Shown here piece by piece: positions 16,555-28,981 of a stretch of 64,000 nt of DNA. The first letter of the stretch is position 1, and the number at the start of each line of letters is the position of its first letter. This DNA is from Urophycis tenuis (lineage: Eukaryota > Chordata > Actinopteri > Gadiformes > Phycidae). A program made the translations under genes and the position numbers. A model generated the notes under the pieces. It was not told the DNA's origin. It did no database searches and saw nothing but the letters and a program-made list of their open reading frames with translations. The stretch is taken from positions 3,825,803 through 3,889,802 of the forward strand of contig JAXIVH010000037.1 of the NCBI GenBank assembly GCA_036785325.1, given 5' to 3'.

Positions 16555-19315
16555 TTCGTTAGAGTTATCTCGATGACCCCCCCCACCTCATCCAACGACT
16601 CGGTAGTTGAATAGGGGATCAAAGGCAGTTGCACTCGCCAATATCTAGTCATCCGCAGCTCTCTTTTCCCATATTACCAAGAATGAAGTAAAACGAAATG
16701 GTTATCTGTCTTGTTGTGATATAACCGCTGATTTGGAGATATAGACTTGTTTTTCCTTTTCCCAAAGGTTTTCTTTGTTCCAAGATGAAGGTCAATCTAG
16801 TTTGATTGAAGGTACTTCCAATGCATTGGTATATTTACTTATTTGAATAAAGACGAGTCACAGCTGGAGTGAGACTTTTCTTTTCCATTTCTATTTGAGT
16901 ATAAACGTGCTATCGAAATATTAGGACACGTCATCAGTAGTGGACCCTGGGATCATAGGGTGTTTCTGGCCATTGTCACTATACACCCTCACCCAAGGGA
17001 GGCCCCCCCGAGAGTGATCAATTCTCAAGGTGTGTCGTTTCCGAAATGGAATTGGTATTGGGTTTAAGCTTTTTCAAGGAGTGATCATTTGTTGAGGTAA
17101 CGTCGAGGTAAGTAAAGGTAAGTAAAACACTTTTTAGGATACATTGTTTTGGTTATGGAGAGGAGGGGGCACATACTTACCCCCTGACCAGCACAAACCA
17201 GTTGTTAACACCGCTAGGTAGCCCTGGTTTGGCCAATCAGGGCCGGAGCTTGGTTCTTGTCCTCTGTTGGGTCCAGATGAACTAGCAGAAAACTGGGGTC
17301 ACGAAGGACCGAGGCCAGCCGTAACAAAGCACTGCCTCCACGGTCCCCCAATGCAGCTATCCTCAGCGATGGGTGTCCAGACCTAGGAAAGACCAAGACC
17401 AGCCCCGACCAGCGGTGCCTTCCCAGTCGGTCCCAGGGTAGGAAAGGCCAAGGCCAGCCGCGACTAAGCACTGCCTCCCTGGCCCCTCCAGGACCCCATG
17501 CCGAACAGCCTGTTAATAACAATTCCTGTGCCCCATACACCGCGCGACTACAGAGATTGTGTAGGAAGTTGACCTTAGAGAAGACTCAATGGCTTACTTT
17601 CCTCACCCAAAACAACAATTTCTTGGGGTAGTCTATTCTCGCCGTAGGTACTTCGGTAATGGGTTTTTTTGTGAAAAGTTTTCCGGATGAAATGCATGCT
17701 GGGTAATTGTCTTCTTCCTCCAATATGTCAAGTGTAGGTTAAGGTTAGGGTAGATTTAGGGGTAGAGTTAGCAGTTAACCTTAACGTTAGGTTTGAAGTA
17801 AATGGGAGGGGTTGCGGTTAGGGTTAAGGTTAGGGCTGAGGTTAGGGTTAGGTATAAGGTTACGGTTTAGGGTTAAGGTTAGGGTTAAGGTTAGGGTTAC
17901 GGTTAGGGCTAAGGTTAGGGCTAAGGTTAGAGTAAGGGTTAGGGTTAGCGTTACGGTTAGGGTAAGGTTAGGGTTAGGGTTAGAGGTTAGGGGTTAGGGG
18001 TTAGGGTTAAGATGAGGGCTGAGGTTAGGGTTAAGGTTAGGGCTGAGGTTAGGGTTAGGTTTAAGGTTAGGGATAAGGATAGGGTTGGGGTTACGGCTGA
18101 GATTGGGGTTAAGGTTAGGGTTGAGGTTAGGGTTAGTGTTATGGATAAGGTTAGGGTTAAGGTTATGGTTAAGATTAGGGTTAGGGCTAGAATTAGGGTT
18201 AGGGCTAAGGTTAGGGTTAGGGTTATGGCTGAGGTTAGGGTTAAGGTTAGGTTTGAGGTTAGTGTTAAGGTTAGGGCCAAGGTTAGGGTTAGGGTTAAGG
18301 TTAGGGTTAGGGCTAAGGTAAGGGTTAGGGTTATGGCTGAGGCTAGGGTTAGGGCTAAAGTTAGGGCAAAGGTTAGAGTTAGGGTTAGGGTTAGAGTTAG
18401 GGTAGGGTTAGTGTTGGAGGTTAGGGTAGGCTTAGGGTTAGAGTTAGAGTAGGGGTTAGGGTTAGAGTTAGAGTAGGGGTTAGGGTTAGTGTTAAGGCTA
18501 AGGTTAGGGGTTGAGGTTAGTGTTAAGATTAGGGCCAAGGTAAGGGTTAGTGTTAGGGTTGAGTTAGGGTTAGGGCTAAGGTTAGGCCTATGGTTAGGGT
18601 TGGGGTTGAGGTTATCCCTAGGGTTAGAGTTAGAGCTAGAGATTGAGGAAGGTAGGTTCAAGGTGAGACAGTCTGTACGGACTGAACTCACCCCCGCCGG
18701 ATCGGGCTAGTACACTCTATCTCCCCCAACTCCCTCATTTCCATGAGGGAAGACAGGGGAGAAGAGATGGGAGGAGTATATATATTTAATATATATTTTT
18801 TTAGTTAATAAATACATCGAGAGACTCACAGCTGGAGTGGGTTTTAATCTTTGTATTCAAGGTTGTTCCTCCTCTTTTGATTCCTCGCTGGTGGTGCGTC
18901 GTCTCCACCTAGTGGTCGTTTTGTGAAGAAGAGTTATAGAAATAGAAATAGAAATACTCTATTGTTCCCAGGTTGGGAAATTGCATTAATAGGTAAGTAA
19001 TAATAATAATAACAATAATAATAGGTAATTGCAATAGTTGGTAAGGTAATCTATATTTGATTTATTTATTTATATTTGTATATTTATTTAGTCTATTTAT
19101 TTATTCATTTTTGTTTATTTATTTATTTAGATAAAGAGGATCACAGCTGGAGTGAGTTTTTAGTCTTTGTGTTAAAGGCTGGTTGCCTTCTTTTGATTCT
19201 TCAGTGGTGGTCCATCGCCTCCATCTAGTGGTCGTTTTGTGAATAACAGTTGGTAAGGTAATATAAATGGGTTGTGTAGAGAGCCCGTTCTTTCGATGGC
19301 CCTGGCTCGGTTAGG
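16555..19315 (+). repeat. Satellite unit U6, long (L) type with a 24-bp deletion
   Basis: 2761 bp. Shared block 16555-17735; degenerate block 17736-18647; L-only segment 18605-19315 (711 bp, subtype a). Four hexamers are lost near 18152, where GGATAAGG joins directly to TTAGGGTTAAGG, so period and phase are kept. Private A at 17323. Confidence 0.95.
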
Positions 19316-21373
19316 TTCGTTAGAGTTATCTCGATGACCCCCCCCCCACCTCATCCAACGACTCGGTAGTTGAATAGGGGATCAAAGGCAGTTGCACTCG
19401 CCAATATCTAGTCATCCGCAGCTCTCTTTTCCCATATTACCAAGAATGAAGTAAAACGAAATGGTTATCTGTCTTGTTGTGATATAACCGCTGATTTGGA
19501 GATATAGACTTGTTTTTCCTTTTCCCAAAGGTTTTCTTTGTTCCAAGATGAAGGTCAATCTAGTTTGATTGAAGGTACTTCCAATGCATTGGTATATTTA
19601 CTTATTTGAATAAAGACGAGTCACAGCTGGAGTGAGACTTTTCTTTTCCATTTCTATTTGAGTATAAACGTGCTATCGAAATATTAGGACACGTCATCAG
19701 TAGTGGACCCTGGGATCATAGGGTGTTTCTGGCCATTGTCACTATACACCCTCACCCAAGGGAGGCCCCCCCGAGAGTGATCAATTCTCAAGGTGTGTCG
19801 TTTCCGAAATGGAATTGGTATTGGGTTTAAGCTTTTTCAAGGAGTGATCATTTGTTGAGGTAACGTCGAGGTAAGTAAAGGTAAGTAAAACACTTTTTAG
19901 GATACATTGTTTTGGTTATGGAGAGGAGGGGGCACATACTTACCCCCTGACCAGCACAAACCAGTTGTTAACACCGCTAGGTAGCCCTGGTTTGGCCAAT
20001 CAGGGCCGGAGCTTGGTTCTTGTCCTCTGTTGGGTCCAGATGAACTAGCAGAAAACTGGGGTCACGAAGGACCGAGGCCAGCCGTGACAAAGCACTGCCT
20101 CCACGGTCCCCCAATGCAGCTATCCTCAGCGATGGGTGTCCAGACCTAGGAAAGACCAAGACCAGCCCCGACCAGCGGTGCCTTCCCAGTCGGTCCCAGG
20201 GTAGGAAAGGCCAAGGCCAGCCGCGACTAAGCACTGCCTCCCTGGCCCCTCCAGGACCCCATGCCGAACAGCCTGTTAATAACAATTCCTGTGCCCCATA
20301 CACCGCGCGACTACAGAGATTGTGTAGGAAGTTGACCTTAGAGAAGACTCAATGGCTTACTTTCCTCACCCAAAACAACAATTTCTTGGGGTAGTCTATT
20401 CTCGCCGTAGGTACTTCGGTAATGGGTTTTTTTGTGAAAAGTTTTCCGGATGAAATGCATGCTGGGTAATTGTCTTCTTCCTCCAATATGTCAAGTGTAG
20501 GTTAAGGTTAGGGTAGATTTAGGGGTAGAGTTAGCAGTTAACCTTAACGTTAGGTTTGAAGTAAATGGGAGGGGTTACGGTTAGGGTTAAGGTTAGGGCT
20601 GAGGTTAGGGTTAGGTATAAGGTTACGGTTTAGGGTTAAGGTTAGGGTTAAGGTTAGGGTTACGGTTAGGGCTAAGGTTAGGGCTAAGGTTAGAGTAAGG
20701 GTTAGGGTTAGCGTTACGGTTAGGGTTAGGGTTAGAGGTTAGGGGTTAGGGTTAAGATGAGGGCTGAGGTTAGGGTTAAGGTTAGGGCTGAGGTTAGGGT
20801 TAGGTTTAAGGTTAGGGATAAGGATAGGGTTGGGGTTACGGCTGAGATTGGGGTTAAGGTTAGGGTTGAGGTTAGGGTTAGTGTTATGGATAAGGTTAGG
20901 TTAAGTGTTAGGGCCAAGGTTAGGGTTAAGGTTATGGTTAAGATTAGGGTTAGGGCTAGAATTAGGGTTAGGGCTAAGGTTAGGGTTAGGGTTATGGCTG
21001 AGGTTAGGGTTAAGGTTAGGTTTGAGGTTAGTGTTAAGGTTAGGGCCAAGGTTAGGGTTAGGGTTAAGGTTAGGGTTAGGGCTAAGGTAAGGGTTAGGGT
21101 TATGGCTGAGGCTAGGGTTAGGGCTAAAGTTAGGGCAAAGGTTAGAGTTAGGGTTAGCGTTAGAGTTAGGGTAGGGTTAGTGTTGGAGGTTAGGGTAGGC
21201 TTAGGGTTAGAGTTAGAGTAGGGGTTAGGGTTAGAGTTAGAGTAGGGGTTAGGGTTAGTGTTAAGGCTAAGGTTAGGGGTTGAGGTTAGTGTTAAGATTA
21301 GGGCCAAGGTAAGGGTTAGTGTTAGGGTTGAGTTAGGGTTAGGGCTAAGGTTAGGCCTATGGTTAGGGTTGGG
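19316..21373 (+). repeat. Satellite unit U7, short (S) type
   Basis: 2058 bp. Shared block 19316-20498; degenerate block 20499-21373. It has 18 bp (three hexamers) fewer at about 20722-20750 than the 2076-bp S units. It is the same subtype as U9, and with U8 forms a 4833-bp dimer repeated directly after. Confidence 0.95.
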
Positions 21374-24148
21374 TTCGTTAGAGTTATCTCGATGACCCCC
21401 CCCACCTCATCCAACGACTCGGTAGTTGAATAGGGGATCAAAGGCAGTTGCACTCGCCAATATCTAGTCATCCGCAGCTCTCTTTTCCCATATTACCAAG
21501 AATGAAGTAAAACGAAATGGTTATCTGTCTTGTTGTGATATAACCGCTGATTTGGAGATATAGACTTGTTTTTCCTTTTCCCAAAGGTTTTCTTTGTTCC
21601 AAGATGAAGGTCAATCTTGTTTGATTGAAGGTACTTCCAATGCATTGGTATATTTACTTATTTGAATAAAGACGAGTCACAGCTGGAGTGAGACTTTTCT
21701 ATTCAATTTCTATTTGAGTATAAACGTGCTATCGAAATATTAGGACACGTCATCAGTAGTGGACCCTGGGATCATAGGGTGTTTCTGGCCATTGTCACTA
21801 TACACCCTCACCCAAGGGAGGCCCCCCCGAGAGTGATCAATTCTCAAGGTGTGTCGTTTCCGAAATGGAATTGGTATTGGGTTTAAGCTTTTTTAGGAGT
21901 GATCATTTGTTGAGGTAACGTTGAGGTAAGTAAAGGTAAGTAAAACACTTTTTAGGATACATTGTTTTGGTTATGGAGAGGAGGGGGCACATACTTACCC
22001 CCTGACCAGCACAAACCAGTTGTTAACACCGCTAGGTAGCCCTGGTTTGGCCAATCAGGGCCGGAGCTTGGTTCTTGTCCTCTGTTGGGTCCAGATGAAC
22101 TAGCAGAAAACTGGGGTCACGAAGGACCGAGGCCAGCCGTGACAAAGCACTGCCTCCACGGTCCCCCAATGCAGCTATCCTCAGCGATGGGTGTCCAGAC
22201 CTAGGAAAGACCAAGACCAGCCCCGACCAGCGGTGCCTTCCCAGTCGGTCCCAGGGTAGGAAAGGCCAAGGCCAGCCGCGACTAAGCACTGCCTCCCTGG
22301 CCCCTCCAGGACCCCATGCCGAACAGCCTGTTAATAACAATTCCTGTGCCCCATACACCGCGCGACTACAGAGATTGTGTAGGAAGTTGACCTTAGAGAA
22401 GACTCAATGGCTTACTTTCCTCACCCAAAACAACAATTTCTTGGGGTAGTCTATTCTCGCCGTAGGTACTTCGGTAATGGGTTTTTTTGTGAAAAGTTTT
22501 CCGGATGAAATGCATGCTGGGTAATTGTCTTCTTCCTCCAATATGTCAAGTGTAGGTTAAGGTTAGGGTAGATTTAGGGGTAGAGTTAGCAGTTAACCTT
22601 AACGTTAGGTTTGAAGTAAATGGGAGGGGTTGCGGTTAGGGTTAAGGTTAGGGCTGAGGTTAGGGTTAGGTATAAGGTTACGGTTTAGGGTTAAGGTTAG
22701 GGTTAAGGTTAGGGTTACGGTTAGGGCTAAGGTTAGGGCTAAGGTTAGAGTAAGGGTTAGGGTTAGCGTTACGGTTAGGGTAAGGTTAGGGTTAGGGTTA
22801 GAGGTTAGGGGTTAGGGGTTAGGGTTAAGATGAGGGCTGAGGTTAGGGTCAAGGTTAGGGCTGAGGTTAGGGTTAGGTTTAAGGTTAGGGATAAGGTTAG
22901 GGTTGGGGTTACGGCTGAGATTGGGGTTAAGGTTAGGGTTGAGGTTAGGGTTAGTGTTATGGATAAGGTTAGGTTAAGTGTTAGGGCCAAGGTTAGGGTT
23001 AAGGTTATGGTTAAGATTAGGGTTAGGGCTAGAATTAGGGTTAGGGCTAAGGTTAGGGTTAGGGTTATGGCTGAGGTTAGGGTTAAGGTTAGGTTTGAGG
23101 TTAGTGTTAAGGTAAGGGCCAAGGTTAGGGTTAGGGTTAAGGTTAGGGTTAGGGCTAAGGTTAGGGTTAGGGTTATGGCTGAGGCTAGGGTTAGGGCTAA
23201 AGTTAGGGCAAAGGTTAGAGTTAGGGTTAGCGTTAGAGTTAGGGTAGGGTTAGTGTTGGAGGTTAGGGTAGGCTTAGGGTTAGAGTTAGAGTAGGGGTTA
23301 GGGTTAGAGTTAGAGTAGGGGTTAGGGTTAGTGTTAAGGCTAAGGTTAGGGGTTGAGGTTAGTGTTAAGATTAGGGCCAAGGTAAGGGTTAGTGTTAGGG
23401 TTGAGTTAGGGTTAGGGCTAAGGTTAGGCCTATGGTTAGGGTTGGGGTTGAGGTTATCCCTAGGGTTAGAGTTAGAGCTAGAGATTGAGTAAGGTAGAGT
23501 CAAGGTGAGACAGTCTGTACGGACTGAACTCACCCCCGCCGGATCGGGCTAGTACACTCTATCTCCCACAACTCCCTCATTTCCATGAGGGAAGACAGGG
23601 GAGAAGAGATGGGAGGAGTATATATATTTAATATATTTTTTTTTAGTAAATAAATACATCGAGAGACTCACAGCTGGAGTGGGTTTTAATCTTTGTATTC
23701 AAGGTTGTTCCTCCTCTTTTGATTCCTCGCTGGTGGTGCGTCGTCTCCACCTAGTGGTCGTTTTGTGAAGAAGAGTTATAGAAATAGAAATAGAAATACT
23801 CTATTGTTCCCAGGTTGGGAAATTGCATTAATAGGTAAGTAATAATAATAATAATAGGTAATTGCAATAGTTGGTAAGGTAATCTATATTTGATTTATTT
23901 ATTTATATTTGTATATTTATTTAGTCTATTTATTTATTCATTTTTGTTTATTTATTTATTTAGATAAAGAGGATCACAGCTGGAGTGAGTTTTTAGTCTT
24001 TGTGTTAAAGGCTGGTTGCCTTCTTTTGATTCTTCAGTGGTGGTCCATCGCCTCCATCTAGTGGTCGTTTTGTGAATAACAGTTGGTAAGGTAATATAAA
24101 TGGGTTGTGTAGAGAGCCCGTTCTTTCGATGGCCCTGGCTCGGTTAGG
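21374..24148 (+). repeat. Satellite unit U8, long (L) type
   Basis: 2775 bp. Shared block 21374-22553; degenerate block 22554-23489; L-only segment 23447-24148 (702 bp, subtype b, short TAA run). The head haplotype has CTATTCAATTTC, CAATCTTGTTTG and AACGTTGAGG, shared with U10, U16 and U20. Private C at 22850, where U10 has T at 27683. Confidence 0.95.
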
Positions 24149-26206
24149 TTCGTTAGAGTTATCTCGATGACCCCCCCCCCACCTCATCCAACGACTCGGT
24201 AGTTGAATAGGGGATCAAAGGCAGTTGCACTCGCCAATATCTAGTCATCCGCAGCTCTCTTTTCCCATATTACCAAGAATGAAGTAAAACGAAATGGTTA
24301 TCTGTCTTGTTGTGATATAACCGCTGATTTGGAGATATAGACTTGTTTTTCCTTTTCCCAAAGGTTTTCTTTGTTCCAAGATGAAGGTCAATCTAGTTTG
24401 ATTGAAGGTACTTCCAATGCATTGGTATATTTACTTATTTGAATAAAGACGAGTCACAGCTGGAGTGAGACTTTTCTTTTCCATTTCTATTTGAGTATAA
24501 ACGTGCTATCGAAATATTAGGACACGTCATCAGTAGTGGACCCTGGGATCATAGGGTGTTTCTGGCCATTGTCACTATACACCCTCACCCAAGGGAGGCC
24601 CCCCCGAGAGTGATCAATTCTCAAGGTGTGTCGTTTCCGAAATGGAATTGGTATTGGGTTTAAGCTTTTTCAAGGAGTGATCATTTGTTGAGGTAACGTC
24701 GAGGTAAGTAAAGGTAAGTAAAACACTTTTTAGGATACATTGTTTTGGTTATGGAGAGGAGGGGGCACATACTTACCCCCTGACCAGCACAAACCAGTTG
24801 TTAACACCGCTAGGTAGCCCTGGTTTGGCCAATCAGGGCCGGAGCTTGGTTCTTGTCCTCTGTTGGGTCCAGATGAACTAGCAGAAAACTGGGGTCACGA
24901 AGGACCGAGGCCAGCCGTGACAAAGCACTGCCTCCACGGTCCCCCAATGCAGCTATCCTCAGCGATGGGTGTCCAGACCTAGGAAAGACCAAGACCAGCC
25001 CCGACCAGCGGTGCCTTCCCAGTCGGTCCCAGGGTAGGAAAGGCCAAGGCCAGCCGCGACTAAGCACTGCCTCCCTGGCCCCTCCAGGACCCCATGCCGA
25101 ACAGCCTGTTAATAACAATTCCTGTGCCCCATACACCGCGCGACTACAGAGATTGTGTAGGAAGTTGACCTTAGAGAAGACTCAATGGCTTACTTTCCTC
25201 ACCCAAAACAACAATTTCTTGGGGTAGTCTATTCTCGCCGTAGGTACTTCGGTAATGGGTTTTTTTGTGAAAAGTTTTCCGGATGAAATGCATGCTGGGT
25301 AATTGTCTTCTTCCTCCAATATGTCAAGTGTAGGTTAAGGTTAGGGTAGATTTAGGGGTAGAGTTAGCAGTTAACCTTAACGTTAGGTTTGAAGTAAATG
25401 GGAGGGGTTACGGTTAGGGTTAAGGTTAGGGCTGAGGTTAGGGTTAGGTATAAGGTTACGGTTTAGGGTTAAGGTTAGGGTTAAGGTTAGGGTTACGGTT
25501 AGGGCTAAGGTTAGGGCTAAGGTTAGAGTAAGGGTTAGGGTTAGCGTTACGGTTAGGGTTAGGGTTAGAGGTTAGGGGTTAGGGTTAAGATGAGGGCTGA
25601 GGTTAGGGTTAAGGTTAGGGCTGAGGTTAGGGTTAGGTTTAAGGTTAGGGATAAGGATAGGGTTGGGGTTACGGCTGAGATTGGGGTTAAGGTTAGGGTT
25701 GAGGTTAGGGTTAGTGTTATGGATAAGGTTAGGTTAAGTGTTAGGGCCAAGGTTAGGGTTAAGGTTATGGTTAAGATTAGGGTTAGGGCTAGAATTAGGG
25801 TTAGGGCTAAGGTTAGGGTTAGGGTTATGGCTGAGGTTAGGGTTAAGGTTAGGTTTGAGGTTAGTGTTAAGGTTAGGGCCAAGGTTAGGGTTAGGGTTAA
25901 GGTTAGGGTTAGGGCTAAGGTAAGGGTTAGGGTTATGGCTGAGGCTAGGGTTAGGGCTAAAGTTAGGGCAAAGGTTAGAGTTAGGGTTAGCGTTAGAGTT
26001 AGGGTAGGGTTAGTGTTGGAGGTTAGGGTAGGCTTAGGGTTAGAGTTAGAGTAGGGGTTAGGGTTAGAGTTAGAGTAGGGGTTAGGGTTAGTGTTAAGGC
26101 TAAGGTTAGGGGTTGAGGTTAGTGTTAAGATTAGGGCCAAGGTAAGGGTTAGTGTTAGGGTTGAGTTAGGGTTAGGGCTAAGGTTAGGCCTATGGTTAGG
26201 GTTGGG
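24149..26206 (+). repeat. Satellite unit U9, short (S) type
   Basis: 2058 bp. Shared block 24149-25331; degenerate block 25332-26206. It has the same length and subtype as U7, including the 18-bp-shorter telomeric block. Confidence 0.95.
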
Positions 26207-28981
26207 TTCGTTAGAGTTATCTCGATGACCCCCCCCACCTCATCCAACGACTCGGTAGTTGAATAGGGGATCAAAGGCAGTTGCACTCGCCAATATCTAG
26301 TCATCCGCAGCTCTCTTTTCCCATATTACCAAGAATGAAGTAAAACGAAATGGTTATCTGTCTTGTTGTGATATAACCGCTGATTTGGAGATATAGACTT
26401 GTTTTTCCTTTTCCCAAAGGTTTTCTTTGTTCCAAGATGAAGGTCAATCTTGTTTGATTGAAGGTACTTCCAATGCATTGGTATATTTACTTATTTGAAT
26501 AAAGACGAGTCACAGCTGGAGTGAGACTTTTCTATTCAATTTCTATTTGAGTATAAACGTGCTATCGAAATATTAGGACACGTCATCAGTAGTGGACCCT
26601 GGGATCATAGGGTGTTTCTGGCCATTGTCACTATACACCCTCACCCAAGGGAGGCCCCCCCGAGAGTGATCAATTCTCAAGGTGTGTCGTTTCCGAAATG
26701 GAATTGGTATTGGGTTTAAGCTTTTTTAGGAGTGATCATTTGTTGAGGTAACGTTGAGGTAAGTAAAGGTAAGTAAAACACTTTTTAGGATACATTGTTT
26801 TGGTTATGGAGAGGAGGGGGCACATACTTACCCCCTGACCAGCACAAACCAGTTGTTAACACCGCTAGGTAGCCCTGGTTTGGCCAATCAGGGCCGGAGC
26901 TTGGTTCTTGTCCTCTGTTGGGTCCAGATGAACTAGCAGAAAACTGGGGTCACGAAGGACCGAGGCCAGCCGTGACAAAGCACTGCCTCCACGGTCCCCC
27001 AATGCAGCTATCCTCAGCGATGGGTGTCCAGACCTAGGAAAGACCAAGACCAGCCCCGACCAGCGGTGCCTTCCCAGTCGGTCCCAGGGTAGGAAAGGCC
27101 AAGGCCAGCCGCGACTAAGCACTGCCTCCCTGGCCCCTCCAGGACCCCATGCCGAACAGCCTGTTAATAACAATTCCTGTGCCCCATACACCGCGCGACT
27201 ACAGAGATTGTGTAGGAAGTTGACCTTAGAGAAGACTCAATGGCTTACTTTCCTCACCCAAAACAACAATTTCTTGGGGTAGTCTATTCTCGCCGTAGGT
27301 ACTTCGGTAATGGGTTTTTTTGTGAAAAGTTTTCCGGATGAAATGCATGCTGGGTAATTGTCTTCTTCCTCCAATATGTCAAGTGTAGGTTAAGGTTAGG
27401 GTAGATTTAGGGGTAGAGTTAGCAGTTAACCTTAACGTTAGGTTTGAAGTAAATGGGAGGGGTTGCGGTTAGGGTTAAGGTTAGGGCTGAGGTTAGGGTT
27501 AGGTATAAGGTTACGGTTTAGGGTTAAGGTTAGGGTTAAGGTTAGGGTTACGGTTAGGGCTAAGGTTAGGGCTAAGGTTAGAGTAAGGGTTAGGGTTAGC
27601 GTTACGGTTAGGGTAAGGTTAGGGTTAGGGTTAGAGGTTAGGGGTTAGGGGTTAGGGTTAAGATGAGGGCTGAGGTTAGGGTTAAGGTTAGGGCTGAGGT
27701 TAGGGTTAGGTTTAAGGTTAGGGATAAGGTTAGGGTTGGGGTTACGGCTGAGATTGGGGTTAAGGTTAGGGTTGAGGTTAGGGTTAGTGTTATGGATAAG
27801 GTTAGGTTAAGTGTTAGGGCCAAGGTTAGGGTTAAGGTTATGGTTAAGATTAGGGTTAGGGCTAGAATTAGGGTTAGGGCTAAGGTTAGGGTTAGGGTTA
27901 TGGCTGAGGTTAGGGTTAAGGTTAGGTTTGAGGTTAGTGTTAAGGTAAGGGCCAAGGTTAGGGTTAGGGTTAAGGTTAGGGTTAGGGCTAAGGTTAGGGT
28001 TAGGGTTATGGCTGAGGCTAGGGTTAGGGCTAAAGTTAGGGCAAAGGTTAGAGTTAGGGTTAGCGTTAGAGTTAGGGTAGGGTTAGTGTTGGAGGTTAGG
28101 GTAGGCTTAGGGTTAGAGTTAGAGTAGGGGTTAGGGTTAGAGTTAGAGTAGGGGTTAGGGTTAGTGTTAAGGCTAAGGTTAGGGGTTGAGGTTAGTGTTA
28201 AGATTAGGGCCAAGGTAAGGGTTAGTGTTAGGGTTGAGTTAGGGTTAGGGCTAAGGTTAGGCCTATGGTTAGGGTTGGGGTTGAGGTTATCCCTAGGGTT
28301 AGAGTTAGAGCTAGAGATTGAGTAAGGTAGAGTCAAGGTGAGACAGTCTGTACGGACTGAACTCACCCCCGCCGGATCGGGCTAGTACACTCTATCTCCC
28401 ACAACTCCCTCATTTCCATGAGGGAAGACAGGGGAGAAGAGATGGGAGGAGTATATATATTTAATATATTTTTTTTTAGTAAATAAATACATCGAGAGAC
28501 TCACAGCTGGAGTGGGTTTTAATCTTTGTATTCAAGGTTGTTCCTCCTCTTTTGATTCCTCGCTGGTGGTGCGTCGTCTCCACCTAGTGGTCGTTTTGTG
28601 AAGAAGAGTTATAGAAATAGAAATAGAAATACTCTATTGTTCCCAGGTTGGGAAATTGCATTAATAGGTAAGTAATAATAATAATAATAGGTAATTGCAA
28701 TAGTTGGTAAGGTAATCTATATTTGATTTATTTATTTATATTTGTATATTTATTTAGTCTATTTATTTATTCATTTTTGTTTATTTATTTATTTAGATAA
28801 AGAGGATCACAGCTGGAGTGAGTTTTTAGTCTTTGTGTTAAAGGCTGGTTGCCTTCTTTTGATTCTTCAGTGGTGGTCCATCGCCTCCATCTAGTGGTCG
28901 TTTTGTGAATAACAGTTGGTAAGGTAATATAAATGGGTTGTGTAGAGAGCCCGTTCTTTCGATGGCCCTGGCTCGGTTAGG
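26207..28981 (+). repeat. Satellite unit U10, long (L) type
   Basis: 2775 bp. Shared block 26207-27386; degenerate block 27387-28322; L-only segment 28280-28981 (702 bp, subtype b). A near-exact copy of U8, with the same head haplotype and the same rare telomeric variant giving GATAAGGTTAGGG. Confidence 0.95.
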
